DNA of 64,000 nucleotides, taken from the NCBI RefSeq assembly GCF_934617235.1, contig NZ_CAKTTZ010000005.1, positions 17,189 through 81,188 of the forward strand, read 5' to 3'. Under the pieces are notes generated by a model. It saw only the letters and a list, made by a program, of their open reading frames with translations. It had not been told where the DNA came from and made no database searches. Shown piece by piece: positions 24,655-32,977 of this stretch. This stretch comes from an uncultured Ellagibacter sp. GTDB lineage: Bacteria > Actinomycetota > Coriobacteriia > Coriobacteriales > Eggerthellaceae. A program made the position numbers and the translations under genes. The stretch's first letter is position 1, and the number at the start of each line of letters is the position of its first letter.

Positions 24655-25938
24655 CTACGCTAAGGATAGCGTAACTACCACGCGACGGTCGTTCTTGGCG
24701 GCGCTTTCGGAAAAGACGCCCGTATCCATGGAGGTCGCGCCCTCATCGCCGTGGCCGATCGCCTCGATGAAACTGGGGCTGACGCCCGCCGCGACCAAAG
24801 CCTCGCGCACGGCTTCGGCGCGACGCTGGCTCAGGTCGACGAGCTCATCGCTTGAGAAGGCGGGGGATGCGGCGGTGTACCCCTCGACAAGCACGGTGGC
24901 GCCGTGGTTGTCCATGATGGTGCTCGCGAGTTCGGCAAGCGTCGCCGTTGCTTTGTCGGGGTCAATGAACTCGGCGGAGTCGCCCACAAAGGCAAGCACC
25001 GTCTCGTTGAGCACGACCTGGGCACTTTGGTTGTGCTCAAGGTGCGGGAAGGTGAGCGAATCCTGCGCAAAGTCGACGGTCAAAACGTTAGGCAGCTCGG
25101 AGTCGCAGTTAAGACGCGTGAGCACGTCGGGCTCGACGATGGCCACGCCGCCGCCTGCTTCAACGAGGGTGGGGTAGAGGCTTTGGAGCTTCGCCGCGAC
25201 GGAATTCGGGATAACCTGCTCGCCGCTCGATTGGCCAAGCCCATAGAAGTGCACCGTGATGTCGGCGAAGTTCGCAAGAGCGCCCATGTTTGCCAGCTGG
25301 CTCGCGATGTCGTTGGCATCAGCGTTCACAAGGTCGCTCGATCCCACCAAAAGTCCTGTGGAATTCAAGCCCGAGCTGACCACGTTGATGACCATCTTCG
25401 AGCCGTTGTTGTGGGCGCGCAACTCATTGGCAGCATTGTTGAGCGCGGAAAGCAGGTCGACCTCACCAGTTTGGGCGCGGGACGCGCACACGCTTGTGAA
25501 GTAGTCGGCCAAGAAGGAATCGATCTCTTTCTCCTGTCCTGCCTGGGAGTTCTTCGTCGTGGCAAAGGTCTTGCCACGTGGGGTGGAACCAGCATCGCAC
25601 GTGAGATACCCTGCGTAATTTCCCTGTTCAATAGCTGCCTTCGGGTAGGCGAGGCACGTTGCGGGAATGCGGAAGGCGCTGTTTTGGCTCGCGGAGGTGA
25701 CGACCATGCAGCTCACCGGTTCCGCGATGGCGGACGCATCGACCCCCGCAGGATCGATCGCATAGCTTCCAGGAACGCTGCTCTGAGCGCCGGTTGAGCT
25801 TTCGGATGCGCAGCCCGTAGCGAAGGTTGCGATGAGGAATGCGAGCAAAAGCGATGCTGCGATGACTGCCGCGCGGGCGGGGAAGGTGCTCGCGATGTTG
25901 GTGGCGCTCTTTGCGTTCGTACTGTTCGTGGTGATCAT
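24655..25938 (-). CDS. lipoprotein with OmpA-like C-terminal domain
   Basis: 427 residues, ATG 25938 behind AAAGGAG. The long signal ends in lipobox FATGC (Cys43), so membrane anchoring on the outer face is expected. The centre has a vWA-like look (SKMVINVVSSGLNSTGLL, DITVHFYGLGQSS). The C-terminus from about 330 is OmpA-like: IDPDKATATLAELASTIM, TVLVEGYTAASP, LSQRRAEAVREALVAAGV, FIEAIGHGDEG. OmpA domains bind peptidoglycan, so the protein may sense or hold the cell wall. It stands between a membrane protein and the kinase, which makes it a candidate extracellular input of the signalling locus. Confidence 0.85.
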   Translation of the reverse strand: MITTNSTNAKSATNIASTFPARAAVIAASLLLAFLIATFATGCASESSTGAQSSVPGSYAIDPAGVDASAIAEPVSCMVVTSASQNSAFRIPATCLAYPKAAIEQGNYAGYLTCDAGSTPRGKTFATTKNSQAGQEKEIDSFLADYFTSVCASRAQTGEVDLLSALNNAANELRAHNNGSKMVINVVSSGLNSTGLLVGSSDLVNADANDIASQLANMGALANFADITVHFYGLGQSSGEQVIPNSVAAKLQSLYPTLVEAGGGVAIVEPDVLTRLNCDSELPNVLTVDFAQDSLTFPHLEHNQSAQVVLNETVLAFVGDSAEFIDPDKATATLAELASTIMDNHGATVLVEGYTAASPAFSSDELVDLSQRRAEAVREALVAAGVSPSFIEAIGHGDEGATSMDTGVFSESAAKNDRRVVVTLSLA

Positions 25939-25948
25939 GGCTTCTCCT

Positions 25949-26902
25949 TTACGCTGCTTTGGCCTGATTGGAAAGGGGGTTTACTGGGTTAGTCGCGCCC
26001 TCGTCGGGGGCTTCGGCGCGCTCGGCGCTCGCAACGCCGTCAGCGGCAGGGCCGACATCAACGCGGTCCGCGACGTCGGTTCCCGCACCAGGAGTCGCGA
26101 CGCCAGCCCCCTCGTCAAGGGTCGCACCCGCCGCCTCACCCGCCGCAAAGGCCTTCTGCCCAGCGACAACTGCACCAGGGAACTTCTCACCGATGCGCGC
26201 CTCGAAGCTGTGGGAAAGCGCGGCGAACTTGTCGCGCTCGGCCTCGCGCTGGACCTCGATTTCGTCCACGAAGCCAATAAAGCTGTTGTAGCTGTCGTCG
26301 GATTTCGCGACGAGCTGCTGAAACACCTGCTCGCACGACTCCTTCGCCGCCGCAATGCTCTGGTGTCCGGCAGCGAGCGCGGCGCGGGCGGCTGCGGAAA
26401 TGGCTTCATCGATGTGATTCTCAATGATGTACATGCGCTCGATTTCCGCCTGCAACGCTTCGGCTTCCGCACGAATGCCAAGGCTCTTGATGAGAAATGC
26501 CGCGATTGCCTCGCCAAGCGCGATACCTGCCATGATCAGGACGAACGCCATGCCGTCGATCGAGAGGCCGGAAACAACTTCCCCCGAGACGCTCGTTGTG
26601 GTCGAAGCGGCCTCGGTGGTCGCGCGCAAAAAGGCGCCAGCCAGAGCGACGAAGAGCGAGCCTGCCAGAGCGCACGCGGTGGCGCCCTTCTCGCCGGCAG
26701 CAAGCTTCTCAGACGCCACCCAGGGGAGAATGATAAGCAAAAGGCTTTGGGCAACGGCGACAAGTCCCGCAAAGAAGTTGTTCGGCGTGAAGGTGCCGAA
26801 CGGGTCCACATCGAGGAACACGCACACAGCCGAATAGTCGAGGCCCGCATTGGCCAGCGCTAGCATAAGGAGAAGCGCCGTGCTCGTAATCTTGTTCACC
26901 AT
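25949..26902 (-). CDS. membrane protein with cytosolic coiled coil
   Basis: 317 residues; AAGGAG is three bases from ATG 26902 and six from GTG 26899, so the GTG may be the true start. There are four hydrophobic segments in the first 140 residues (STALLLMLALANAGLDYSA, LVAVAQSLLLIILPWVA, CALAGSLFVALAGAFL, MAFVLIMAGIALGEAIAAFL), then a long helix with coiled-coil spacing (IRAEAEALQAEIERMYIIEN to about 240) and an Ala/Gly/Asp-rich disordered tail. No family was recognised. It is eleven bases upstream of the OmpA-like lipoprotein gene and one base downstream of the 140-residue gene, i.e. the operon core. Confidence 0.82.
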   Translation of the reverse strand: MVNKITSTALLLMLALANAGLDYSAVCVFLDVDPFGTFTPNNFFAGLVAVAQSLLLIILPWVASEKLAAGEKGATACALAGSLFVALAGAFLRATTEAASTTTSVSGEVVSGLSIDGMAFVLIMAGIALGEAIAAFLIKSLGIRAEAEALQAEIERMYIIENHIDEAISAAARAALAAGHQSIAAAKESCEQVFQQLVAKSDDSYNSFIGFVDEIEVQREAERDKFAALSHSFEARIGEKFPGAVVAGQKAFAAGEAAGATLDEGAGVATPGAGTDVADRVDVGPAADGVASAERAEAPDEGATNPVNPLSNQAKAA

Positions 26903-27325
26903 CTACTCCTTCTCGGGGTTCTTGCGCGATACGCGCGGTGCACGCGTCCCTCGGGACGCACGCTTCGGGGAAATGCGCTCCAAGCGCTGCTCAGCCTGGA
27001 TAATCTGGCAACGAAGGGCCGCGCGGTAGGTCGATTCCATCGTTTCGGCGTAGCGCGTGAGGGCCTCTTCGATTTCCGCGAGGTGCCTCTCGGCGGTGCA
27101 GGCCGTTTCGTGGCAGAAAAGCCCCTCGCCAGTCTTGAAGAAGGTGGCGTAGCTATCGGAACATGCCAGCTGGCGGCCGCGCTGCTCGTCGTAGTCGGGC
27201 GCATCGGGAATGACAAGGCCGATGCTTGCGGCCGGGTCGCCGATTTCCTTCTTCGAAGCGGACGGGGAGACCGACATGCGAGCGGGGCCTTCTGGCAGCG
27301 TGGTCTTCTCCTTGAACAGGCTCAT
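26903..27325 (-). CDS. hypothetical protein, 140 aa
   Basis: 140 residues, ATG 27325 with RBS AAGGAGG. Its stop abuts the next start. The N-terminal third is Pro/Ser/Lys-rich and probably disordered (STLPEGPARMSVSPSASKKE-type composition). The middle is helical (CTAERHLAEIEEALTRYAET, STYRAALRCQIIQAEQRLERI) and the tail is strongly basic. Not recognised. Position in the operon suggests an accessory factor of the membrane complex. Confidence 0.75.
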   Translation of the reverse strand: MSLFKEKTTLPEGPARMSVSPSASKKEIGDPAASIGLVIPDAPDYDEQRGRQLACSDSYATFFKTGEGLFCHETACTAERHLAEIEEALTRYAETMESTYRAALRCQIIQAEQRLERISPKRASRGTRAPRVSRKNPEKE

Positions 27326-27328
27326 CTC

Positions 27329-28051
27329 TTAGCCCTCCTTCTCGGTGACGTCGATGTTTCGCGTGCCTAAAACGCCGACGAGGTTGTAGGGCGGCTGGAG
27401 GTTGCCGCGGCGGGCTGCCCACTTGATGTGCGTGTCGCTGAGCACTTCGTAATTGCAGGCGGTGAAGGCATGGCGCGCTTCGAGGGCTTCCGACGTGCGG
27501 TTCACCATGCGATCTGCACGCGTCTTCATGGAGCGCCAAACCGACAGCTCGCCCTCGGCACGGCGTGCGACCGCTTCGCGTTTTGCCAGCTGAATGGCCT
27601 TATCGTGCTGTTTGATCGCCTCGCGATCGGCTTCGGAGAGCGAGGAGATATTGCGATCGTCGACGTGGACGGGCGCATCGATCGCCGCGCGGGCTTCACC
27701 GACAGCGCCGTCGAGGCGGGCACACATCTCCTCGCATACCGCCTGCACCTCTTTCGCCGTGTTCATCACGCGGCTTAACTGGATTTCTTGAAGATTCTGG
27801 TCGCTGCGCGCGGATCCTTCGAGCTTCGAGAGAAAGGGCGAATTGCAAACGTGGTCGGATGCTTTCTGTCTGACCTGCTTCGACCACAGAATGCCGCTGA
27901 TGGCTGTGGTCCACTTCTTCGGCGAGAAGATCGCCCTGTTCGTGATGCGAATGTTGCGGTCGAGCTTGTCGAGCTCCACATCGATCCACTCCAAAGCCTC
28001 CTCGCACTCTTTGATTGTCGTGATCGACGTCGGCTTTTTGACTTTGCCCAT
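27329..28051 (-). CDS. hypothetical helical protein, first gene of the kinase operon
   Basis: 240 residues from ATG 28051 behind AAGGAG; the longer upstream frame overlaps the shared promoter motif and is rejected. It is hydrophilic and mostly alpha-helical (KECEEALEWIDVELDKLDRNI, LSEADREAIKQHDKAIQLAKREAVARRAEGEL), with one moderately hydrophobic stretch (KWTTAISGILWSKQV) and a C-terminal Gly/Pro-containing part. No family was recognised. Motif copy B lies 60 bases upstream, so this gene probably defines the start of the transcript covering the lipoprotein and kinase genes. Confidence 0.8.
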   Translation of the reverse strand: MGKVKKPTSITTIKECEEALEWIDVELDKLDRNIRITNRAIFSPKKWTTAISGILWSKQVRQKASDHVCNSPFLSKLEGSARSDQNLQEIQLSRVMNTAKEVQAVCEEMCARLDGAVGEARAAIDAPVHVDDRNISSLSEADREAIKQHDKAIQLAKREAVARRAEGELSVWRSMKTRADRMVNRTSEALEARHAFTACNYEVLSDTHIKWAARRGNLQPPYNLVGVLGTRNIDVTEKEG

Positions 28052-28110
28052 AGCGTGCTCCTTCCAGTAAGGGCGCTTGTCGAATGAGCCGCTTTCGCGT
28101 CTCGCCCTTA

Positions 28111-28142
28111 ACATGGAAAACGAGCACAAGTTTTTCTGGAAA
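28111..28142 (-). promoter_or_regulatory. bipartite motif, copy B (upstream of the kinase operon)
   Basis: TTTCCAGAAAAAC, eight variable bases, GTTTTCCATGT on the minus strand, identical in fixed bases and spacing to copy A (19622-19653). It ends 60 bases before the first operon ATG. The arms are partly inverse to each other (GGAAAAC against GTTTTTC), so both an activator dyad and a promoter of an unusual sigma factor are possible. Confidence 0.7.
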
Positions 28143-28176
28143 GTTGGGAAGGGTGGGGAGGATATCGCCCCGAGAG

Positions 28177-29340
28177 CTATTCGTCGGCCTCCGAAGCAAC
28201 TTCGCCCATCTTCTCCAGGCTTTCCACGAAATCCGCGATGAGCGCGGCGGACTGATCGCACACAAAGACGCGCTCGCGGTTGTCGATGGCAACTTCCTTT
28301 ACGATGCCCGCCTTGACCAGCTGGCGCATCGCCTCGTTCGTGGCGCCGTAGCTCTTCCCGATGCAGCTGGCAGCATGCCGCGTGGCCAGCTGGGGAATAG
28401 CCAAGAACAGATCGAGCAGCTTGTCGGTCGCCGAGTTTGCGGGAATCTTGAGCCCGCACGACCTCCAGTTTTCGCGCAGCTTGCTCACCTTAGAGAGAAA
28501 CATGTTGGCGATGACGACGCCCATCGAGGTGTTGCGCGCGTTGTAGGCGGCCCACTGCTCCTTGTACACCTTGTGGCTCTCGCTTGTGAGCTCCTTGCGG
28601 CTTGCGTCCTTTAAGGTCCTACGGTATTCCCGTTCCAAAGAGGCGCCCCAGCAGATGGGGACCATAAGCTCGTTCGCGAAGAGGCCGCGCCTGAACATGG
28701 GCATGAACGCGAATAGCAAGCCGGTTCGGTCGATCATGGCGTCGAACGGCACGATGCGCTCGAAGGCATGGTGAATCACCGACGCTTGGCCTAAGGGGGA
28801 GAAGTAATCGCCGTTGCAGAAGTCGCACAGCTTCTTGATCTCGCGGGGAATCTCAAGGGGGACCGACCCTTTCTTGTACGGCAGGTAGGTCTTCCGGAAA
28901 CCGTGGCCGTGCTCCTCGGAGTTGATGCCGTAAAGCAGAATCTCGTTGAGCCTCACGATCGTTTCCGGGGTTGCAGCAAAACCCGGTTTCGAGATGCGTG
29001 AAATCCACTCCAAGGCCTGCATATAGTGGAGCGCCTCAATGGTCGCCTCGCCCATTTCCTCGGGCAGGCGCAGCATCGATCGAGTTGTGGCGAGGCACCG
29101 CTCGACATCGTTTTCGTACCTCCACTCCGCAACGCTGGAAAGAACGATCAGCGGAACGGGAGGAAGCGAAACGTCGTGCGCCATGCGAACGGCGAACACT
29201 GCATCGATCGCAAGCAACGTGTTCTTCAGAAACTCGGCATGCGGCAGCTGCGCGGCGCGTTCCCCAAAACGGATCATCTCCGCTTCGGCGTTGAAGAACG
29301 CCGCCTGAGTATCAGCCGAAAATGGCTTTAAGTAGTCCAT
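28177..29340 (-). CDS. Fic-fold protein with degenerate catalytic motif and C-terminal winged helix
   Basis: 387 residues, ATG 29340 after a GGGGGG-containing RBS. The layout is that of Fic proteins: N-terminal helical part, RKTYLPYKKGSVPLEIPREIKKLCDFCNG (flap region), the core helix AFERIVPFDAMIDRTGLLFAF, and a winged-helix C-terminus (KSYGATNEAMRQLVKAGIVKEV). In the place of HPFxDGNGR this protein has VPFDAMIDR (197-205): the catalytic His is Val and the DGN anion-binding loop is lost. AMP transfer is therefore unlikely; a binding or DNA-regulatory role is plausible. It lies upstream of the motif-B promoter and is co-directional with the kinase operon. Confidence 0.78.
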   Translation of the reverse strand: MDYLKPFSADTQAAFFNAEAEMIRFGERAAQLPHAEFLKNTLLAIDAVFAVRMAHDVSLPPVPLIVLSSVAEWRYENDVERCLATTRSMLRLPEEMGEATIEALHYMQALEWISRISKPGFAATPETIVRLNEILLYGINSEEHGHGFRKTYLPYKKGSVPLEIPREIKKLCDFCNGDYFSPLGQASVIHHAFERIVPFDAMIDRTGLLFAFMPMFRRGLFANELMVPICWGASLEREYRRTLKDASRKELTSESHKVYKEQWAAYNARNTSMGVVIANMFLSKVSKLRENWRSCGLKIPANSATDKLLDLFLAIPQLATRHAASCIGKSYGATNEAMRQLVKAGIVKEVAIDNRERVFVCDQSAALIADFVESLEKMGEVASEADE

Positions 29341-29621
29341 GATTTCCCCCCTCGAAATCATGTATATCCCCTGTGGAATTACTATAACAGCTAGCGCATG
29401 CGACGTGGGGAAATTAGTACTTGCTGTCTCAAATGAGGGACATGATTGTCCTGAATTCCCAATATTCAGAACTATTCCACGACCGAAAAGCATCCGCCTT
29501 CGCGATAAACGGAAACACTCTAGGCACTTCACCGACAAGCCATGCAGAATCGTCTTGGGAGCCGCGCATTGAGGACGCGGCAGCTCCAAGCGAGCTAGTT
29601 TCCTATGGAGAAGGAGGGGCC
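29341..29621. other. divergent promoter region, Fic-like gene and Mo enzyme
   Basis: 280 bases. The frame in front of the Mo enzyme is open from 29421, but lacks an RBS and gives no signal peptide. Near 29444 there is a dyad GGACA-TGAT-TGTCC, a possible operator for the Mo enzyme operon. TATAAC at 29383 may be a -10 element. Confidence 0.4.
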
Positions 29622-32120
29622 ATGTCAAGAGATTCGTTAGTCGAGAAGTACAGCGAGCGTCACGAGGGTGTCGAATACTTCTACACCACGTGCCACAACA
29701 ACGGCTGCTGGGATGCCACGTGCTTGATCAAGTGCGGCATCAAAGACGGCAAGGTTGTCTCGATCGAGCCCGATGATTCCGTGAACGCGGGCATCGCGCG
29801 CGAAGACGATGACGAGAACGCCGTCCAGACCGGTATGCTGCAGGCCCGCGCGTGCCCGATGGGCCATGCGTGGCGCCAAGAGCTCTACTCCGAGAACCGC
29901 CTGCTCTATCCCATGAAGCGCGTGGGCGAGAAGGGCAGCGGGCGCGGCCACTTCGAGCGCATTTCCTGGGACGAGGCGCTCGACACCATCGCCGAGAAGA
30001 TGCGCGTCATGGCGAAGGAGAACCCCGACCATCCCTGGCTGTACTACTGCTACTACGTCGCGTTCGAGAGCTCCGACTTCCCGTTCGCGTCGTATATGCC
30101 TGGCACCATCACCGGCTGGGGCGACCACTCCACCTCCGGCAGCGCCGCCGCAGAAGACTTCCATCTGGGCGTTCGCCTGACGGACTGCCTGATCAAGGGC
30201 ACTTCCGACGCTTACCCGGGCTTTGAGGCGCCTGACCTTTTGAACTCCAAGCTCGTGGTCCTGTGGGGCTTCGACCCGATGGTCTCCTGGTTCGGCATGG
30301 TTCCGTTCTACATGAAGCTCGCGCAGGAGCGCGGCACTAAATTCATCCTCATCGACCCCGTATACAACGTAAGTGCCGAGGTCTTGGGCGCCCAGTGGAT
30401 TCCCATCCGCCCCGGCACCGACACCGCGTTCGGCCTGGCCGTGGCTCACGTTCTCTACACCGAGGACCTCTACGACCACGACTACGTCGCCAAGTGGGTC
30501 GAGCCTGACGGCTTCGAGGAGTGGCGCAAGTACATCGTCGGCGAGGTCGATGGCATCGTGCACGATCCCGAGTGGGCAGAGCCCATCACCGGCATCCCCG
30601 CCGAGACCATCCGCGAATTTGCGCGCTACTACGCGAAGATGAAGCCCGTCCATCTCCACCAGATGTACGGCGTCTCCAAGCGCAACCTGGGCGACTACGC
30701 CGCAGCGGTCGCGATGCTGCTCCAGGCGATGACCGGCAACCTGTCCATCCCCGGCGGTTGCGAAGGCGGCGGCGCCAACCTGGTTACCCAGCCGCGCATC
30801 TTCGCACCTGTCCCCAATACGGGTCATATCCCGGGTGATGTCGTCAACCCGATCACGAACAACAACAACAAGGTGACCGAGCTTATGCATTGCCAGAAGC
30901 TCTACGCGGCCGGCGAGATCGCCGAAGACGAGTTCCGCCGTCGCATCGGCTGCCCGCCCGACAGCCCGCTGCCGTGCCTGAAGATGGCCATCATCCCCAA
31001 CAACTACATCAACAACCAGCACAACGTCTCCAAACGCATGAAGGGCTTCGCCAACATGGAATTCTCCTGGGGTTGGCAGTACTTCAACGATCAGCCGTCC
31101 ATGGAGTTCCTCGACATCGTGCTGCCCTCGCCGATCATCCAGTTCGAGTCGACCGATATGCACTTCTTCGGCATCAACCGCTTCTGGGGTTCTCCGTCCG
31201 GCATGATGAACTACTTCCTGTTCGCCGGCAAGGGCGTGAACCCTCCGGGAGAGATCCGCTCGAAGGACTGGGTCTGGATGGAGCTGGCGCGCCGCCTTGG
31301 CTTCGCGGACAAGTACAACCCCAAGATGCTCGACGTCACGGATTGGCGCGAATGGGACGAGCAGGTCATTGAACGCATCTACAAGCCCGCCTACGAGGAG
31401 TGGGCGAAAGACGAGACGGGTATTCTCGCCTACAACGGCATCGAGCCGCGCCCGTGGGAGGAGTTCGTGAAGCTGCCGATCGTGCGCGTTCCCGGCGAGC
31501 CCGGCGAATGGTTCTATCCCTTCAAGAACACCGTTGAGTGGGATCGCTCGCCGTTCAAGACGCCGTCCGGCAAGATCGAGTTCGAGAGCTCGTATGTCAA
31601 GAACAACGACCTCACCAAGACGCGCTACGGCGGACTCTACGACGCCTACCCGCGTTGGCAGCCGACCTACCAGGACCTTCCCGCCAACGACAGCTACTAT
31701 CACCCCTGGACGCAGAACTACCCGCTGTCCATGGTCACGCCGGTTTCCACGTATCGTCAGCACTCCGCCAACGACCAGAACCCCTGGCTTAAGGGCGACT
31801 GCTACGAGCACATGGTCCGCATGTCCCCGGCAGACGCCGCCGATCGCGGCATCAAGACGGGCGACCGCGTGCTGGTCTACAACCAGTTCGGCGAGGTCGA
31901 GATCACGGCATACGTTTCCTCCAAGCTGCTTCCCGGCACGGTTTCCATCGCCCATGGCGAGTGGTCCAAGTTCGACCACGTCCGCAAGACGAAGCTCATG
32001 CCCTACGGCATCGACACCGCGGGCAACTGCAACTTGCTCATCGGCGACACCCATCTGCCGCACATCGTCGGCGCACTGCTGACGGCCGGCTTGGTTGAGA
32101 TCAGAAAGGTAGGGGAATAA
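29622..32120 (+). CDS. cytosolic molybdopterin oxidoreductase, transhydroxylase/dehydroxylase-like alpha subunit
   Basis: 832 residues from ATG 29622 with GAAGGAGG. No Tat signal, so the enzyme works in the cytosol. N-terminal Cys at 24, 29 and 34 (plus 38) and a later ARACPMG supply a [4Fe-4S] site with wider spacing than usual. The Mo-bis-PGD domains follow (RLLYPMKRVGEKGSGRGHFERISWDEAL, VVLWGFDPMVSW, IPIRPGTDTAFGLAVAHV), and the C-terminal domain is NYPLSMVTPVSTYRQHSAND to IKTGDRVLVYNQFGEVEI. The soluble alpha/beta layout resembles pyrogallol-phloroglucinol transhydroxylase and the catechol dehydroxylases of gut Eggerthellaceae. The substrate is not deducible; an aromatic polyphenol is the best guess given the VOC and MFS genes behind it. 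Confidence 0.87.
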   Translation: MSRDSLVEKYSERHEGVEYFYTTCHNNGCWDATCLIKCGIKDGKVVSIEPDDSVNAGIAREDDDENAVQTGMLQARACPMGHAWRQELYSENRLLYPMKRVGEKGSGRGHFERISWDEALDTIAEKMRVMAKENPDHPWLYYCYYVAFESSDFPFASYMPGTITGWGDHSTSGSAAAEDFHLGVRLTDCLIKGTSDAYPGFEAPDLLNSKLVVLWGFDPMVSWFGMVPFYMKLAQERGTKFILIDPVYNVSAEVLGAQWIPIRPGTDTAFGLAVAHVLYTEDLYDHDYVAKWVEPDGFEEWRKYIVGEVDGIVHDPEWAEPITGIPAETIREFARYYAKMKPVHLHQMYGVSKRNLGDYAAAVAMLLQAMTGNLSIPGGCEGGGANLVTQPRIFAPVPNTGHIPGDVVNPITNNNNKVTELMHCQKLYAAGEIAEDEFRRRIGCPPDSPLPCLKMAIIPNNYINNQHNVSKRMKGFANMEFSWGWQYFNDQPSMEFLDIVLPSPIIQFESTDMHFFGINRFWGSPSGMMNYFLFAGKGVNPPGEIRSKDWVWMELARRLGFADKYNPKMLDVTDWREWDEQVIERIYKPAYEEWAKDETGILAYNGIEPRPWEEFVKLPIVRVPGEPGEWFYPFKNTVEWDRSPFKTPSGKIEFESSYVKNNDLTKTRYGGLYDAYPRWQPTYQDLPANDSYYHPWTQNYPLSMVTPVSTYRQHSANDQNPWLKGDCYEHMVRMSPADAADRGIKTGDRVLVYNQFGEVEITAYVSSKLLPGTVSIAHGEWSKFDHVRKTKLMPYGIDTAGNCNLLIGDTHLPHIVGALLTAGLVEIRKVGE

Positions 32121-32122
32121 CT

Positions 32123-32869
32123 ATGACCCAGTACGGATTCTTCTTTGACCAGAGTCGCTGCTATGGCTGCAAGGCATGCTCCGTCGCATGTAAGGACTGG
32201 TACGACATCGCGCCCGGCCCCGAGAAGTGGATGAGCGTGTACATGTGGGAGAAGGGGCGCTTCCCCAATCCCTCGATCGGCATCCTCGCTTTCAACTGCG
32301 GCCACTGCGACAACCCCGTTTGCGCTGCGGCATGCGACAACGGTGCAATCTTTAAGGAAGACAAGTACGGCGCCGTGCTGGTCGACCAGGATAAGTGCAA
32401 AGGCGATCGCCACTGCTTCGAAGCCTGCCCCTACGGCGCGCCCAAGTTCGCGAGCGACGAGCCGGGCACGAAGATGAGCAAGTGCACCATGTGCATCGAC
32501 CGCTTGGAGAACGACCAGCTGCCGCTCTGCGTGGCATCGTGCCCCATGCGCGCTCTTGACTTCGGCCCGATCGATGAGCTTCGCGAGAAGTACGGCAACG
32601 TGAGCCAGATCGAGACCATGCCGAGCCCGACTGCGACCAAACCGAACTGGGTCGCAAAGGCCAATCCGCCCAAGGAGCAGCTCATTCCTTACGACGCTGT
32701 GAAGGCCATCGAGCTGACGAAGCCGCGCAACAGCACTGACGACGTGTTCGAGGGCGATCTCGCAAGCGTCACCGAGTTCGATGCCGACGTCGCGTGCATC
32801 TCCGAGCTGCGCATGAAGAACGCCACAGTTGCCGAGGTCATGGCAGCCACCTCCAGCGACCAGGGTTAG
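32123..32869 (+). CDS. four-cluster ferredoxin (DmsB/NrfC-like) beta subunit
   Basis: 248 residues, starting two bases after the alpha subunit stop. Sixteen Cys in four ferredoxin groups: CYGCKACSVACKDW, CGHCDNPVCAAAC, CKGDRHCFEACPYG, and CTMCIDRL with CVASCPMRAL. This is the electron-transfer subunit of DMSO-reductase-type enzymes. There is no membrane anchor gene, so electrons probably come from or go to a soluble carrier. The C-terminal about 90 residues beyond the clusters are not conserved in the family and include an Asn/Pro-rich linker. Confidence 0.93.
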   Translation: MTQYGFFFDQSRCYGCKACSVACKDWYDIAPGPEKWMSVYMWEKGRFPNPSIGILAFNCGHCDNPVCAAACDNGAIFKEDKYGAVLVDQDKCKGDRHCFEACPYGAPKFASDEPGTKMSKCTMCIDRLENDQLPLCVASCPMRALDFGPIDELREKYGNVSQIETMPSPTATKPNWVAKANPPKEQLIPYDAVKAIELTKPRNSTDDVFEGDLASVTEFDADVACISELRMKNATVAEVMAATSSDQG

Positions 32870-32977
32870 TCCCCCTTAAACAGCGGCGGGGTGCGCCTCG
32901 GGGCGTTCAGGGCGCACTCCCAAGCCGCCGATCGATTGCCGCCCGCCTTAACTTCGGGCGGCGGAATGGAGTTAAAG

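Noticed and set aside
28052..28459. Upstream extension of the helical protein gene (start 28459)
   Set aside because: It would overlap the Fic-like gene and the shared motif B and has Arg/Gly-rich shadow composition; ATG 28051 has a clear AAGGAG.
29421..29621. N-terminal extension of the cytosolic Mo enzyme by 67 residues
   Set aside because: No ribosome-binding site before 29421 and no signal peptide in the extension, whereas ATG 29622 has GAAGGAGG at proper distance and starts the conserved region.
29637..32063. Long open frame of 808 codons on the minus strand opposite the Mo enzyme
   Set aside because: Antisense shadow of a GC-rich gene: composition rich in His/Arg/Val/Gly with no domains, while the plus strand has all Mo-enzyme motifs.
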